Assembly (NCBI RefSeq): GCF_902806685.2
Contig: NC_048556.1
Location: 992,001 to 1,056,000 of the forward strand
Direction: 5' to 3'
Source: Maniola hyperantus
Taxonomy: Eukaryota; Arthropoda; Insecta; Lepidoptera; Nymphalidae
DNA length: 64,000 bases
In this document: one piece after another, positions 52,536 to 62,782 of the stretch
Position numbering within the stretch: position 1 is the stretch's first letter
Layout: the number at the start of each line of letters is the position of its first letter
Made by a program: the position numbers and the translations under genes
The notes under the pieces: model-generated
Told to the model about the DNA's origin: nothing
Databases searched by the model: none
Seen by the model: only the letters and a program-made list of their open reading frames with translations

Positions 52536-52707
52536 CTTCACCAAAAAAGACAGCCATGGTGTTCATGAAATTTGTCGTAGAATGAACCACCTGCCTATAT
52601 AACCATAGCACGTAGTGTGTGGCCAAATAGTCAATAATATAGAACAGTATAAACACAGATATTTTTATTCGTTAGTCGCATTATGTAGGTATCATTTTAT
52701 GTCTCAA

Positions 52708-52951
52708 CTAGCTTATGCTCGCGACTTCGTCCGCGTGGACTACTCAAATTTCAAATCCCGATTTCACCCCCTTAGGGGTTGAATTTTCAAAAATCCTTTC
52801 TTAGCGGATGCCTACGTCATAATAGCTATCTGCATGCCAAATTTCAGCCCGATCCGTCCAGTAGTTTGAGCTGTGCGTCGATAGATCAGTCAGTCAGTCA
52901 GTCAGTTAGTCAATCAGTCAGTCAGTCATCTTTTCCTTTTATATATTTAGA
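52708..52951 (-). mobile_element. HEL-B Helitron, full length
   Basis: CTAGCTTATGCTCGCGACTT at the left, TTTATATATTTAGA followed by T at the right, and an expanded CAGT block. The frame inside, rich in SVSQ repeats, is the translated microsatellite. Confidence 0.85.
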
Positions 52952-53225
52952 TTTATTGGGAGTTGGGCCGACCCGCGCGAGTCGACTTGACTAGCTTGAG
53001 GCACGTTTATTGCAATATGTTCTAGTGAGAATATCTGCCAATTTGTGGATCTTATGAAGGGAACACCTTTTATTATTAGTTTACTGCCTATAATAACAAT
53101 GCCATGTCTCTATTAGTAGCCTGCAGACCACAGACTAGTCATTACAGGCTCTGATCTGTGCTGCAGACTATGCAAACCATAGAGTAGAATGTAAATCTAC
53201 ATAATAAAGTTCAAAGTCCTTACTA

Positions 53226-53538
53226 TGTCCTTCCCCGGGATGTAAGCTAACTTTGACCCAAATTTCATTAAAATCGGTTAAACTGTTGGGCCGTGAAAAG
53301 CTAGCAGAGATGATGCCCACGCCTTCGTCCGCGTGGATTTAGGTTTTAAAATTCCCGTGGGAACTCTTTGATTATCCGGGATAGATAGCCTATGTCCTTC
53401 CCCGGGATGCAAGCTATATCTGTACCAAATTTCGTCAAAATGGGTTGAATTGATGGGCCGTGAAAGGCTAGCAGACAGACAGACGGACAGACAGACAGAC
53501 ATACACACTTTCGCATTTAAAATATATTTTAGTATGGA
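53226..53538 (-). mobile_element. Two HEL-A copies, one partial and one full length
   Basis: 53226-53309 is the 5' half of one copy. 53310-53538 is a second copy, starting on the minus strand with TCCATACTAAAATATATTTT and ending at GGCATCATC without the final CTAG. Confidence 0.7.
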
Positions 53539-54030
53539 TTAGTATTGAAGTATGGATAGATTACCTTGCATAAGCACTTAAGCTATATATATAGATTATA
53601 TATTTAGATTTTGATAGGTTGACTATCATAGTTTCATGACAATCTGTTTTAACAAAGGCTACTATGAGCTATGTTCATATAAAATCCCTCCATCTTTACT
53701 ATATGAAAGCTGCAAATAAATCAGTATCCACCCACAACATACAACATACAACATACAACACACAACACACAGCCACACATATTGGCCGTATTCCCCGAAT
53801 CCCGGCTCGGCAAGAAATCACACTCCACCGAATTGCCTAACACACTTACCCCCAGTTTAAAATGGAGTCATAAATAAAAGGTAGACGCCTTATCGCGCCG
53901 CCGGAGCCACAACAAATGAAAGAACACCCCCTAGCTGAAGGGTTGTTCGCGAATGAAAGAACCAAATGAACTCCATCATTTAATGTGGAACCTAGCGACT
54001 TGTTGACTTGAAAACTTGTTCATTGGTTTG
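53539..54030. other. Unique-looking DNA
   Basis: 53735-53770 has an ACAACATACAACACAC short tandem. 53870-53940 (AATGGAGTCATAAATAAAAG, GCCTTATCGCGCCGCCGGAG) is GC-richer with a caudal-like ATAAA site and may be a regulatory block. No gene. Confidence 0.3.
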
Positions 54031-54034
54031 TGAT

Positions 54035-54108
54035 GTCCAAACCCATTCATCAGGCCATTTTGAGAGGAGGTCCGTGGTCAGTAGTGAGCCGGTGATGAGT
54101 TGATAATG
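54035..54108 (+). mobile_element. SINE-1 3' end
   Basis: GAGAGGAGGTCCGTGGTCAG and GGTGATGAGTTGATAATGAT. Confidence 0.6.
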
Positions 54109-54127
54109 ATGACAGTGGGCTGTCAAG

Positions 54128-54360
54128 TTTTTTTTATTCAGATACAAATCAGCCCTTGACTGCAATCTCACCTGGTGGTAAGTGACGATGCAGTCTAAGA
54201 TGGAATCGGACTAACCTGGAAGGGGTATGGCAGTTTTTAAAAACCCATGCCCCTTTGGTTTCTACACGGCATCGTACCGAAACGCTAAGTTTGCTTGGCG
54301 GCACGGCTTCGCCGGTAGGGTGGTAACTAGCAACGGCCGAGGCTTCGGCCGTGGCTAGTC
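54128..54360 (-). mobile_element. SINE-2, 5'-truncated with a fold-back end
   Basis: A T run and ATTCAGATACAAATCAGCCC start the copy. After CTAGCAACGGCCGAGGC the sequence turns back as TTCGGCCGTGGCTAG, the same motif in the opposite orientation, leaving a hairpin instead of the usual head. Confidence 0.7.
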
Positions 54361-54374
54361 GTGTGACGTCGAAG

Positions 54375-54720
54375 CCTTGACGTTTTGTTAGAAGTTCCAT
54401 ACCGTAGCCGCCATGTTAATTCCGACTATGACGTCACACGGATTGCAACTGTAATGTATTACACTAAGAAAACATCGTCGCTTACCAATCCGTGTGACGT
54501 CATGACAGCTCATGAACCTAAAAAGATTGCGGATAGCGTTTTCGCGGCGAAATTAATTTAAATGCATTTTTCTTCCACTTATCGATCCAATAAAATTTTT
54601 GTAAATTCTTTGGTAGTTTATTATCACTTTAGGATCAAATTAAGACACTTTTCAAAAAAAAGGTAAATTACCCTGTTATTGAAGCAAAGTGATACGGTTC
54701 TTTAACCAAAAAGAACTTTG
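54375..54720 (+). repeat. Dispersed repeat R-V
   Basis: TACCGTAGCCGCCATGTTAA, GACGTCA motifs, AAAAAGATTGCGGATAGCGT, TTCGCGGCGAAATT, AAGACACTTTTCAAAAA and CCCTGTTATTG. The layout recurs at 56085-56275. 54415-54510 adds an inverted CGTGTGACGTC pair. Confidence 0.65.
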
Positions 54721-56084
54721 TCTCTCATTTCTTTTCAGTGAGTCGTTTGTTCACCTCTACCTCAAGTGAAAGAACACCCCCTCACACCAAAAACACACCC
54801 CTTCCCTTTCTTACCTACTGAGAAAAATTGCCCATCTCTTTTTAACATGAAACAGTAAAACTCTGTTTTACATTTATAAGTACACGCCACATCGCGTATT
54901 AGAGTAAGACCACGCCAACGACATGTCGCTCGACAAAAAATCGTTACATTTGTTGAATAAAAGCCTGTGGTTCCTTGTAAATCATTACAATATTTACTCC
55001 ATTTTGAATAAAGAAGCTTGAAGGTAATAATAATTTAACACTTTAAAAGACAATAATACACTTATGTGACCTACTGTAGTGTTTAAGTCTATTTAAGCCA
55101 TGTTTACTGTTACAAATTACCACATACTTTTTTCAAGGATCTGAGACTAAACTATATAAATAAACCTACTTATATTAAAAAGTAAAGGCCTAACTTACCA
55201 TAGCTTGGCTGAGAGTTTGAAAAAAGAGTTTGAGCTAAGTGTTCATATGTAAATCGACGTCCAGCCCAAACCTTTTTATCCACTCATGGAAAGGAAGGTA
55301 GGTGAAATCCTCATGGATGTCACTACAACCTCCTGCCTTCTTAGGCTGGTCTTCCTGGAACTGTGATGCCTAAGCTCATACTTTTGCACGTAGAAAGCTA
55401 AAAAATTTCACAGAGGTAAAAATAATTTATATTGTCACCAAGCAAACCCACAAGCAGCAGCTAATGAAATAACAAGACGGTTCATAATATCTCACTTGTA
55501 GTGAAAGGCGAAGTGCAATGAACCGCGATAATAAATGCATCAAAACCCAAATAATGAAAGTTAATTAAAATATTTAAATTAATGTATCTCATCGATGCAA
55601 TAACGAAAGCTAAATATTGTAAAATGTTATATTATATTATCTTGTTTCAAGCTCATGCCTTCAGGCAAATTTCCCTTTGCCGGTATCGCTAACAATAAGC
55701 AATGTAACAAATTATTATCGGTACGCAAAATATTACAACAGCGTTACTATAGTTCGTCCACGTTGTGCAAGATGTATGCATAAATAAATAATATGAAATG
55801 ATAAAAAATACGGTATGTTACACCTAGCAAGAAAAATGTATAAACAAGATGGTATTAGCAATCGAAAAATGATAATTTTATTTTTCGTGCAACGGATCAG
55901 CCTAGCTGTCTTAGCTGAGTAGCATAGTAATTAGACAAAGCTAGCTTTAAGTTTAATTGTATTACTTTCATTTAAAACATCCGTATTTGTATGACAAAAA
56001 AAAATCAGTTTATAAAATTATATAGGTAATGAATTTCATTCATGTTATATAATTAATTTTTTTATAGACAAATATCCAAAACGT
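54721..56084. other. No recognised feature
   Basis: AT-rich non-coding DNA; no repeat match or coding frame found. Confidence 0.45.
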
Positions 56085-56275
56085 ACCGTAGCCGCCGCGC
56101 CGTGTTATTTCCGACAGTGACGTCATCACAGCTAAAAAGATGGCGGGAAGCGTGTTCGCGGTGAAATTTGAAATGAAAAATTTAAATGAATTTTTATGAT
56201 CAAATAAAGACACTTTTCCAAAAAGAGTAAAACACCCTATTGTTAAACAAAAAGTCGCAAATCTGACCTTAACCT
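56085..56275 (+). repeat. Dispersed repeat R-V
   Basis: TACCGTAGCCGCCGCGCCGT, AGCTAAAAAGATGGCGGGAA, GTGTTCGCGGTGAAATTTGA and AAAGACACTTTTCCAAAAA. Confidence 0.65.
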
Positions 56276-56361
56276 TAATACAAAACTGAAAATCTTCTAA
56301 GGGTTGTCGGAAAATTAAACTTAAATGTATGGTTTTAAGATAAGTTTTCCTTTGTTTTCAG

Positions 56362-56529
56362 AGTCGCGTGCTGTGCCGGTTGCCACGGCAACGGGGGGCA
56401 GCGTCGCGATTTTTGCTCGGCGCCTCCTTCGATTACTTCAAAGGCTTTCTGATCACTTGCAGTGGAAAGTGGCTGTGTTTATACTTTCAGGGTTGTCGAA
56501 TTGGAAAATTTATTGAAAGAATAAAATAG
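56362..56529 (+). other. Candidate small exon or regulatory block with an X-box
   Basis: A good acceptor (TTTTCCTTTGTTTTCAG) ends at 56361. From there one frame is open for 55 codons to TAG at 56527-56529 and includes RFLLGASFDYFKGFLITCSG. The block is GC-rich against its surroundings. GTTGCCACGGCAAC at 56379-56392 fits the RFX X-box consensus. I do not recognise the peptide, and the upstream exon is not evident, so it may be part of a non-coding RNA or an unrelated repeat. Nothing ties it to HGTX. Confidence 0.25.
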
Positions 56530-56561
56530 TTATAGGTTTTATCATCATCATCATCATCATT

Positions 56562-56748
56562 ATCCGAGTTTGATGTGGGCTCTTCTCAGACCTGGGCGCG
56601 TTTGGAACCCTCGTAGCTTTAGTTTTAAGTACCTAGTATTAATTATCACCACTGTATCATAATTATCATCTTACAAATAAAAATTTATGACAATCAGGAA
56701 GCGTAGAATTTTACCAATTCTGAATAAATAATTTGGGTTTGAGAATGA
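56562..56748 (+). repeat. R-P retroelement 3' end
   Basis: GTGGGCTCTTCTCAGACCTG, CCTCGTAGCTTTAGTTTTAA and TCTGAATAAATAATTTGGGT. Confidence 0.65.
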
Positions 56749-56886
56749 TTATCAACCGATAGACGCCCACTGCTGGACATAGGTCTCTTGCTGAGACTTC
56801 CACACGCCACGGTCGTGCGCCGCCTGAATCCAGCGGCGCCCTGCGGCTCGTCTGATGTAGTCTGTCCACCAAGTGGGGTGGTCTTG
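56745..56886 (-). mobile_element. RTE retrotransposon 3' end
   Basis: The reverse complement shows the RTE C-terminus and stop as at 47119, without a long GAT tail. CCACACGCCACGGTCGTGCG and GCCGCCTGAATCCAGCGG are shared. The plus-strand frame at 56788 is a shadow. Confidence 0.65.
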
Positions 56887-57119
56887 TACTTAGGTTTTAT
56901 GTACTTAGTAAAACAGGTTACAATATTGTTAAGGCTCCTGGAAACCTTTGAAATAGCTCATTGTACTTACATACACAATTAGAGAAATTTCTATGTATTT
57001 TTTCTATCAAAGCTGAGCTGGATAGACGGACGGACCGACGACGGATAGACAGACACTGAAGCGAAGACTAATCTTAAAAAGTATTAAGTTCCTATTTAAA
57101 TTTTAAAATTATTTAATTC

Positions 57120-58254
57120 AAAAAACCGGCCAAGTGCGAGTCAAGAGTTGCTCACCGAGGGTTCCGTACTCGAGTATTTTTTTGTCATTTCGCACGATAA
57201 ATCAAAAACTATTATGCAAAAAAATAAATTAAAATCTATTTCAGATAGAGTATGGCACAAAGGACTGTTGGCCAAAATTAAGACATTTTTACCTCATTCC
57301 ATGTTCCTCTTGCTGGCATCATACCTAGACAATAGAATATTTCAAGTAAAGCAGCGAGATGCTAGGTCTAGCTTTTATACATGCTTCGCGGGAGTTCCCC
57401 AGGGTTCAGTTCTCGGTCCAGTACTATACAACATCTTCACTTGTGACGTTCCACAATCACCAGATGTCACCATAGCTACGTTTGCCGACGATGCTGCTTT
57501 CCTTTCGTGTAATAAAGATGCCAATCAAGCTAGTAGCCGCCTACAAGAACACCTCAATAAAATCAACACTTGGCTGACCAAGTGGCGTATAAAAGCAAGT
57601 GCCTCCAAATCGCAACATGTAACATTTGCTTTAAAACGGGGCGATTGTCCTCCCGTGGAGCTAGGTAACGATGAATTGCCAACAACGACTTGCGTCAGGT
57701 ATCTTGGATTTCATCTGGACCGACGTCTAACGTGGAAGTATCACATAGATCACAAAAGAAATGAACTTAACACTCGATTCAGAAATCTGCTTTGGTTGCT
57801 TGGTCGGCAATCCACGCTATCCCTTAACAACAAAGTACTTGTTTACTGCACTATATTGAAACCCATTTGGCTGTATGGCATACAGTTGTGGGGCACAAGC
57901 TGTAAGACCAACATCATGCGGATTCAAAGGGTTCAAAACAACATACTAAGGACAATAACTAGTGCGCCCTGGTTTACACGCAACGATGAATTGCACCAGT
58001 ACCTGGATATGCCAACTGTTTCCGAGGAAATAAACAAGTACTCCAAAAAACACAAAGTTCGCCTTGCCAAGCATCCAAACCCACTCGCCAACTCACTTCT
58101 AGCTGCCCCTAGAGTAAAAAGACTAAAACGAGCTGATGTGCTCGATATCTGATGAACGTGGGAGCAGTGGCCAATGGCTCCCTCGTTTCTCAATACCAAA
58201 TTCAGCACAATAAATCTGCTTATAGTCCCCCGACTGATTGCAGATAATGACAAG

Positions 58255-58287
<33 letters not shown>

Positions 58288-58532
58288 ATTTCAGAATGTA
58301 CAGGTAAAGCCCTTTCATATAATACCCCCACTTGATCTTATTTTGAAAATTAGAAATACATTTTAATTTTTTTTGTGATATAAACCCAAATTCACGGTTT
58401 TCGGATTTTTTCCTTTACTTGACTTTCCTTAACGGGAAGTACCCTATAGGTTTTCTTGACAGACACGACAGACATACAGTCAACGAAGTCATTCTATAAG
58501 GAAGGACCCTTTCCTGGAACCCTAAAAAACTT
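57120..58532 (-). repeat. FAM-I repeat split by a Jockey element
   Basis: The left piece 57120-57245 (AACCGGCCAAGTGCGAGTC, GGGTTCCGTACTCGAGTA) and right piece 58281-58532 (GTACAGGTAAAGCCCTTTCA, AACGGGAAGTACCCTATAGG, CTGGAACCCTAAAA) make one inverted FAM-I copy. Confidence 0.75.
57246..58280 (+). mobile_element. Jockey-clade non-LTR retrotransposon, 5'-truncated
   Basis: An open frame from 57247 to TGA at 58150-58152 encodes the palm and thumb half of a reverse transcriptase: YLDNRIFQVKQ, GVPQGSVLGPVLYN, the catalytic FADD and VRYLGFHLDRRLTWKYHI, followed by a C-terminal region with LKPIWLYGIQLWGTS and IQRVQNNILR. FADD and YGIQLWG are Jockey-clade features. The frame is undamaged, but about two thirds of the element (ORF1, endonuclease and RT fingers) is absent. 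A 3' UTR of about 100 bp and an A run at 58255-58283 complete the end. The 15-bp duplication AAAATCTATTTCAGA flanks it (57231-57245 and 58281-58295). Codons before 57246 belong to the FAM-I host repeat, so the upstream Met is not real. Confidence 0.9.
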
Positions 58533-58700
58533 CGATACTTACCGTCGATTCAAGTGGTAACCCTGGAGCGTCTCCAGTTCGATAAACGGCGTTCTTGGGA
58601 AAATGGTGCAGTTCCGCGGCCGGAAAGTTTGTGAGATAGCGTCACTATCGACACCGACAAACATACACCGTGTTTACATAATACAGTCTAAGTAGGTACT

Positions 58701-58923
58701 ATAGCTTATGCTCGCGACTTCGTCCGCGTGGACTTCACAAATTCCAACCCCCCATTTCACCCCTTAGAGGTTGAATTTTCAAAAATTATTTCTTAGCGGA
58801 TGCCTACGTCATAATAGCTATCTGCATGCCAAATTTCAGCCCGATCCGTCCAGTAGTTTGAGCTGTGCGTTGATAGATCAGACAGTCAGTCAGTCAGTCA
58901 TCCTTTCCTTTTATATATTTAGA
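58701..58923 (-). mobile_element. HEL-B Helitron; tandem partner of a HEL-A
   Basis: On the minus strand it starts TCTAAATATATAAAAGGAAA directly after the CTAG of the next element. Its own end is mutated (AGCTATAG). Confidence 0.8.
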
Positions 58924-59092
58924 CTAGCTGTTGCCCGCGACTTAGTGGATTTAGGTTTTCAAAAATCCCGTGGGAACTTTTTTATTTTTGGGATAAAAAT
59001 TAGCCTTTGTCACTTTCCGGGTCTTTAACTGTAGGTAACTATAGATAGATCCGTTGCTCTGTTGTGGCATGATTGAAGGACAAACCAAACGA
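58924..59092 (-). mobile_element. HEL-A Helitron, 5'-truncated; tandem partner of a HEL-B
   Basis: CTAGCTGTTGCCCGCGACTT at the left. The core has GTCACTTTCCGGGTCTTTA and CAGAGCAACGGATC (minus strand). The 5' end is lost near 59092. Confidence 0.75.
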
Positions 59093-60835
59093 GATTCGAA
59101 CTCGGGACCATATTTTGGTTGCACGGTTATATACTTATGTATGGTAATCCAAAGGATATTGGTTTCTAAAGGTGAAAAAAACGACTGAAATGTTAAGATT
59201 TTAGTTAACACTTTTATTTAACCTGTTTTACATTAAATTAGCAGATAGAAGTAGGTATGGCAGTATTTACAGCTGTGCTCATTACGTACAGTCAGCAGAC
59301 AAATAAACTTCACTAAAAACATAACGATATACAAAAAAAATTAAAGTATTGCTTTAGTTTTTGATTTTGACTCCACTTTTTGTGCTGACTGTACGCCCTA
59401 TAAATCTTTTCGTGTGGTTTTCACTACGGTTAGGTAAATTACAATAGTTAAATTCGTTTAAATATTATCTATATACAATAATATTCCTTATATAATACAG
59501 TATATAGTACATATTGCAATGTGCTCTCCTAAAATTAGTGACTTAATTTATTTAAAGTATATTACTATATACAATATACATAGAGACAATACAAATAAAC
59601 TATTAATAAAATTAAATCTAAAAAAAATAATCGTAAATTTGTTTTTAAATTGTACTCAATACAAAATCTTCGAAAAAATTCGATTGTAGTACGGAACTGT
59701 GAAGTGTGGAGAGAGGAGTTAGTTTAATTTAATTTAATTTAGTTTTAATTTAATGTTGATTTTTAGATTTAAGTTTATTAATAGTTTATTTAATAAATTT
59801 TATGTGAAATGTAAAATAAATGTTACAAACGGAATGTTAATGTGAAGTACCTACCTACTACACGACTGTGGGGATATTTGTCTCATTTTACTCTCGGGAA
59901 TTCAAGCGATTAAAGCTGGAAAGAAAGTTTCGTTTCAAAAACATACTGCGCATAATTTTTAAGAAATCACGAATATGTAGGTAAGTACACTGTACAAGGC
60001 GTCAGTTCCATATACAGATAAACAGGACACTAGCAAAACTGAAGATAGGTGGTACTGATAATTACTGATATGATACCACAAAAAAAAAAACGCGAAAACA
60101 TATTTTTCAAAAATTCTATATTTTGTAAGTTTACAATAAAACATCTGACTGACGCTAGAGGTCAACGAACGTTGCGTAAGTAGGCCACTCGGAGTCAATT
60201 TTGCGTCGTAGGTGGGGCATTGACCCGAGTTTTACACGCTATACATTGCGGGTTTGAAAAATACTAAATCACTAATAATACAAAATGAGGCAAACTGTTA
60301 TTGGTATTGGATTGTGTTTAGGTAGTATAACAATAACGCTAAGTTTTTGCAAGTGTTCTGGTTACACCCTGTATAAAATCACCATAAATCCTTTAACATC
60401 AATACAAACACTGTTATATGTAGGTATACAATCGATGTATTACAGTAGTAAATCAACATTTTTTTGTCAACTGTACCATTTTCCGTGGCTATGACGTCAT
60501 ACTCATATTGTAACGTTGCGAACTGCATTCTATGAGTGGTTGTGTAGTACATATCTATAAAGTTATAAATAAAATAAAATACTTTCGATCTCAAAACGGA
60601 TAAATAATTATTTTAATTTTCAATACTGGTAAAGGTACATTAACTGTAATAATTATAATCAATAAATGCATAAAAGTTTATTGCCAAAAGGTGCGATTTG
60701 TTAAAGAAATCCGGCAAAAGTTTTTCAAAATTATTTTACACTTGCGAGCAAAAAAATGACCCTCCCTTAAATTTTATGTTTATTGTTGTAAATAATTAGT
60801 CGTAATAATACTTATTATATTAAATGCAAAAGTAT
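59093..60835. other. No gene recognised
   Basis: AT-rich, with an (AATTT)n patch at 59720-59755. The plus-strand frame at 60285-60494 and its antisense partner show no domain. 59270-59395 has a GTACAGTCAGCAGACAAATA ... GTGCTGACTGTAC inverted pair around 100 bp, possibly a small MITE. Nothing else supported. Confidence 0.4.
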
Positions 60836-61092
60836 TTCGCTCGCTTAATTTTTCACGGCTCTACTTAGATCTTTATCCCGGAAAATCAACCCACGCGGAC
60901 GCAGTAGAGGTATATTATAAATGCGAAAGTGTATCTGTCTGTCCCTCTGTCTGTTATCTTTTCACTGCTCAACTGTAAGACCGATTTTGATCAAATTTGG
61001 TACAGGGATAGCCTGCATCCTGAAGGCGGATGAATAATTTTGATCCCAGGAAGACGAAAACTTTCTACGGGACTTTTGAAAAGGGTAACAAA
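60836..61092 (+). mobile_element. HEL-A 3' scrap followed by a HEL-A 5' part
   Basis: 60836-60907 is a core/3' scrap (TTTATCCCGGAAAATCAACC, CCACGCGGACG). 60908-61092 is a second copy (TATATTATAAATGCGAAAGT, GATCAAATTTGGTACAGGGA) without its 3' end. Confidence 0.6.
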
Positions 61093-61506
61093 AGATAGTG
61101 AGAAAGTGTATTTTTGTATTTCTATTGCCTCTTAGATTTCAGTTAATGTATAGCAAGAAACCTAGTTAATAACAATTGGCACCAAGAATCTTAGAACTGA
61201 AATTTACAATATCACTTAACACTATGTAAATCCTACGTCACAAATGCTTTTTTGTAAAATCTAGTTATAGCTTATAATAAATTACTTAGGTATCACATAG
61301 CATAGTATATTTACAATTCTTATATCTATTATACCTATTTGTTTACCTACTATATATTTTTATACAAAGCCTTCGATTTTATTCACCACAGACGTAAAAG
61401 TAAGCTGTTTCTGTGTATAATCTATTTTTCCTTAACTGACTTAATAGGTAAACGAGTATAGGTAGATCAGAATCTCATGAAAAATAGGGAAATCAAATCC
61501 AAAGTT
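61093..61506. other. No recognised feature
   Basis: AT-rich non-coding DNA. Confidence 0.4.
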
Positions 61507-61507
61507 A

Positions 61508-61652
61508 GCAACACTGTACTCTGTGAATATTCTATGTACATAGTACTCTGTGGTGAATATTGTGGTGAATATTGTGGTGAATATTGTGGTGAATTATTAA
61601 TATTCTCCACAGAGTACTACGTACATATTATATTCACAGAGTACAGTGTTGC
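61508..61652. mobile_element. M10 inverted-repeat element with internal 12-bp tandem
   Basis: Ends GCAACACTGTACTCTGTGAA and its reverse complement, each flanked outside by TA (61506-61507 and 61653-61654), as for Tc1/mariner-type insertion. GTGGTGAATATT is repeated about four times at 61550-61596. The open frame across it is repeat-derived. Confidence 0.8.
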
Positions 61653-61654
61653 TA

Positions 61655-62452
61655 TATTTGAAATTTCATTTCATGTGATTCTGGTCAACCTATAGCTTCT
61701 CCCTCAAATGCGTAAGTGAATACGTAGCACATAGGACAGTGCTGCCTTGAACTGAAAGCGAATTCATGAATACGAGAACTCCAGAAGGTCTAAAGTGCTG
61801 TGTAAATCGCGTCACTTACGCATTTCTCCGAGGTTTCTGCGATTTGTTTATCTTTTAAGTCAGTTAAAGAAAACTAAAATTTCTATACCTACTTAATAAA
61901 ATAGGCCTAAAGGGGTACCTAGTTCTTGAGTAAATTAAATCGTAATCTATAATTTGTAAAACTTATTAAGAAGCCTTCTAGAGGAGTTCTTCAATATCAC
62001 ACACACACAATATTATTGACTTTTCTGATTTATTGACGCTTTTAGTGAAATATAGGTACTCAAAGTTACGTGCGTAGCAAATTATACATTTTTTTAAAAT
62101 CCAATTTTTTATCTTCTCTTAATAAAATCGTTCATGACGTTCAAAAAGTGTATAATGATAGATATTTTGATTAAAGTATTTGACTGACTTTGACTTTGTA
62201 TTTTACTGAAACTTTCAATTTGATGAAACCTAATAATGGTTTTACAACTTTTAAATTAAATAAGGTACAACCTTTAAAACAGGAGTGAATAGGCATCTTC
62301 TAGACAAACGCGCTCCAACATAGACCTCATCATTGGTTTTTAACTGACTTGATTATTATTAAGCATGATAGTCGTCAAACGCAAGCTTTTTTGCAATAAA
62401 ATAAAAAAGGAGAGTTCATAAGAAGTTTATCAGATTCGATTTGTCTGTGACC
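61655..62452. other. Presumed 3' flank or UTR of HGTX with retroelement tails
   Basis: On the HGTX strand the first AATAAA downstream of the gene is at 62034-62029. R-P scrap at 62120-62202 and the LINE tail at 62265-62400 (GAGTGAATAGGCATCTTCTA) lie here. UTR extent is inferred and uncertain. Confidence 0.35.
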
Positions 62453-62782
62453 TCAAAAGTGGTAATACGCAAAGTTAATAGGCTGACTATCGTCAGTCGT
62501 TTCATTCACATTAACATTCACATCATCACTGTCAACCGACTCACTGGTTTTAGTGTCACGCTCTGCTTCATCCCTGACGTGCCAGTTGGACAGATCGAAC
62601 GGCGTGTCATTGGTTTGTCTATAATTATAATCTTTTCTATAATCGTAATTGTAATTGTAATAAAAGTCATTGTTTTTGGCACTCGCGTAGAGACCGTCCG
62701 TTTCGGTTTGGAACGGGTCGGAACGGTCTGGACGGGTCCGTTCCGTTTGTTCGGGCGCAGACTGGTCCACGCCATGGTCGGA
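62453..62782 (-). other. In-frame open extension after the HGTX stop (readthrough candidate)
   Basis: Immediately past the TGA at 62785-62783, the HGTX frame stays open for 109 codons to TGA at 62455-62453. The encoded stretch begins SDHGVDQSAPEQTE, continues rich in D, N, Y, T and E (for example FYYNYNYDYRKDYNYRQTND), and ends INFAYYHF. A hairpin with 8-bp arms (62745-62738 pairing with 62726-62719, CGGAACGG/CCGTTCCG, 11-base loop) starts about 40 nt after the stop. The two other minus-strand frames and one plus-strand frame are also long here, which weakens the length argument. It could be 3' UTR, a readthrough extension, or normal coding sequence if the TGA is an assembly or allelic error. 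Confidence 0.4.

Noticed and set aside
57148..57246. Apparent N-terminus of the Jockey frame (MLTEGSVL...)
   Set aside because: These codons lie in the FAM-I host repeat outside the target duplication.
60285..60494. 69-codon frame with a hydrophobic start
   Set aside because: Resembles a signal peptide by chance, is overlapped by an antisense frame, and has no recognisable family.
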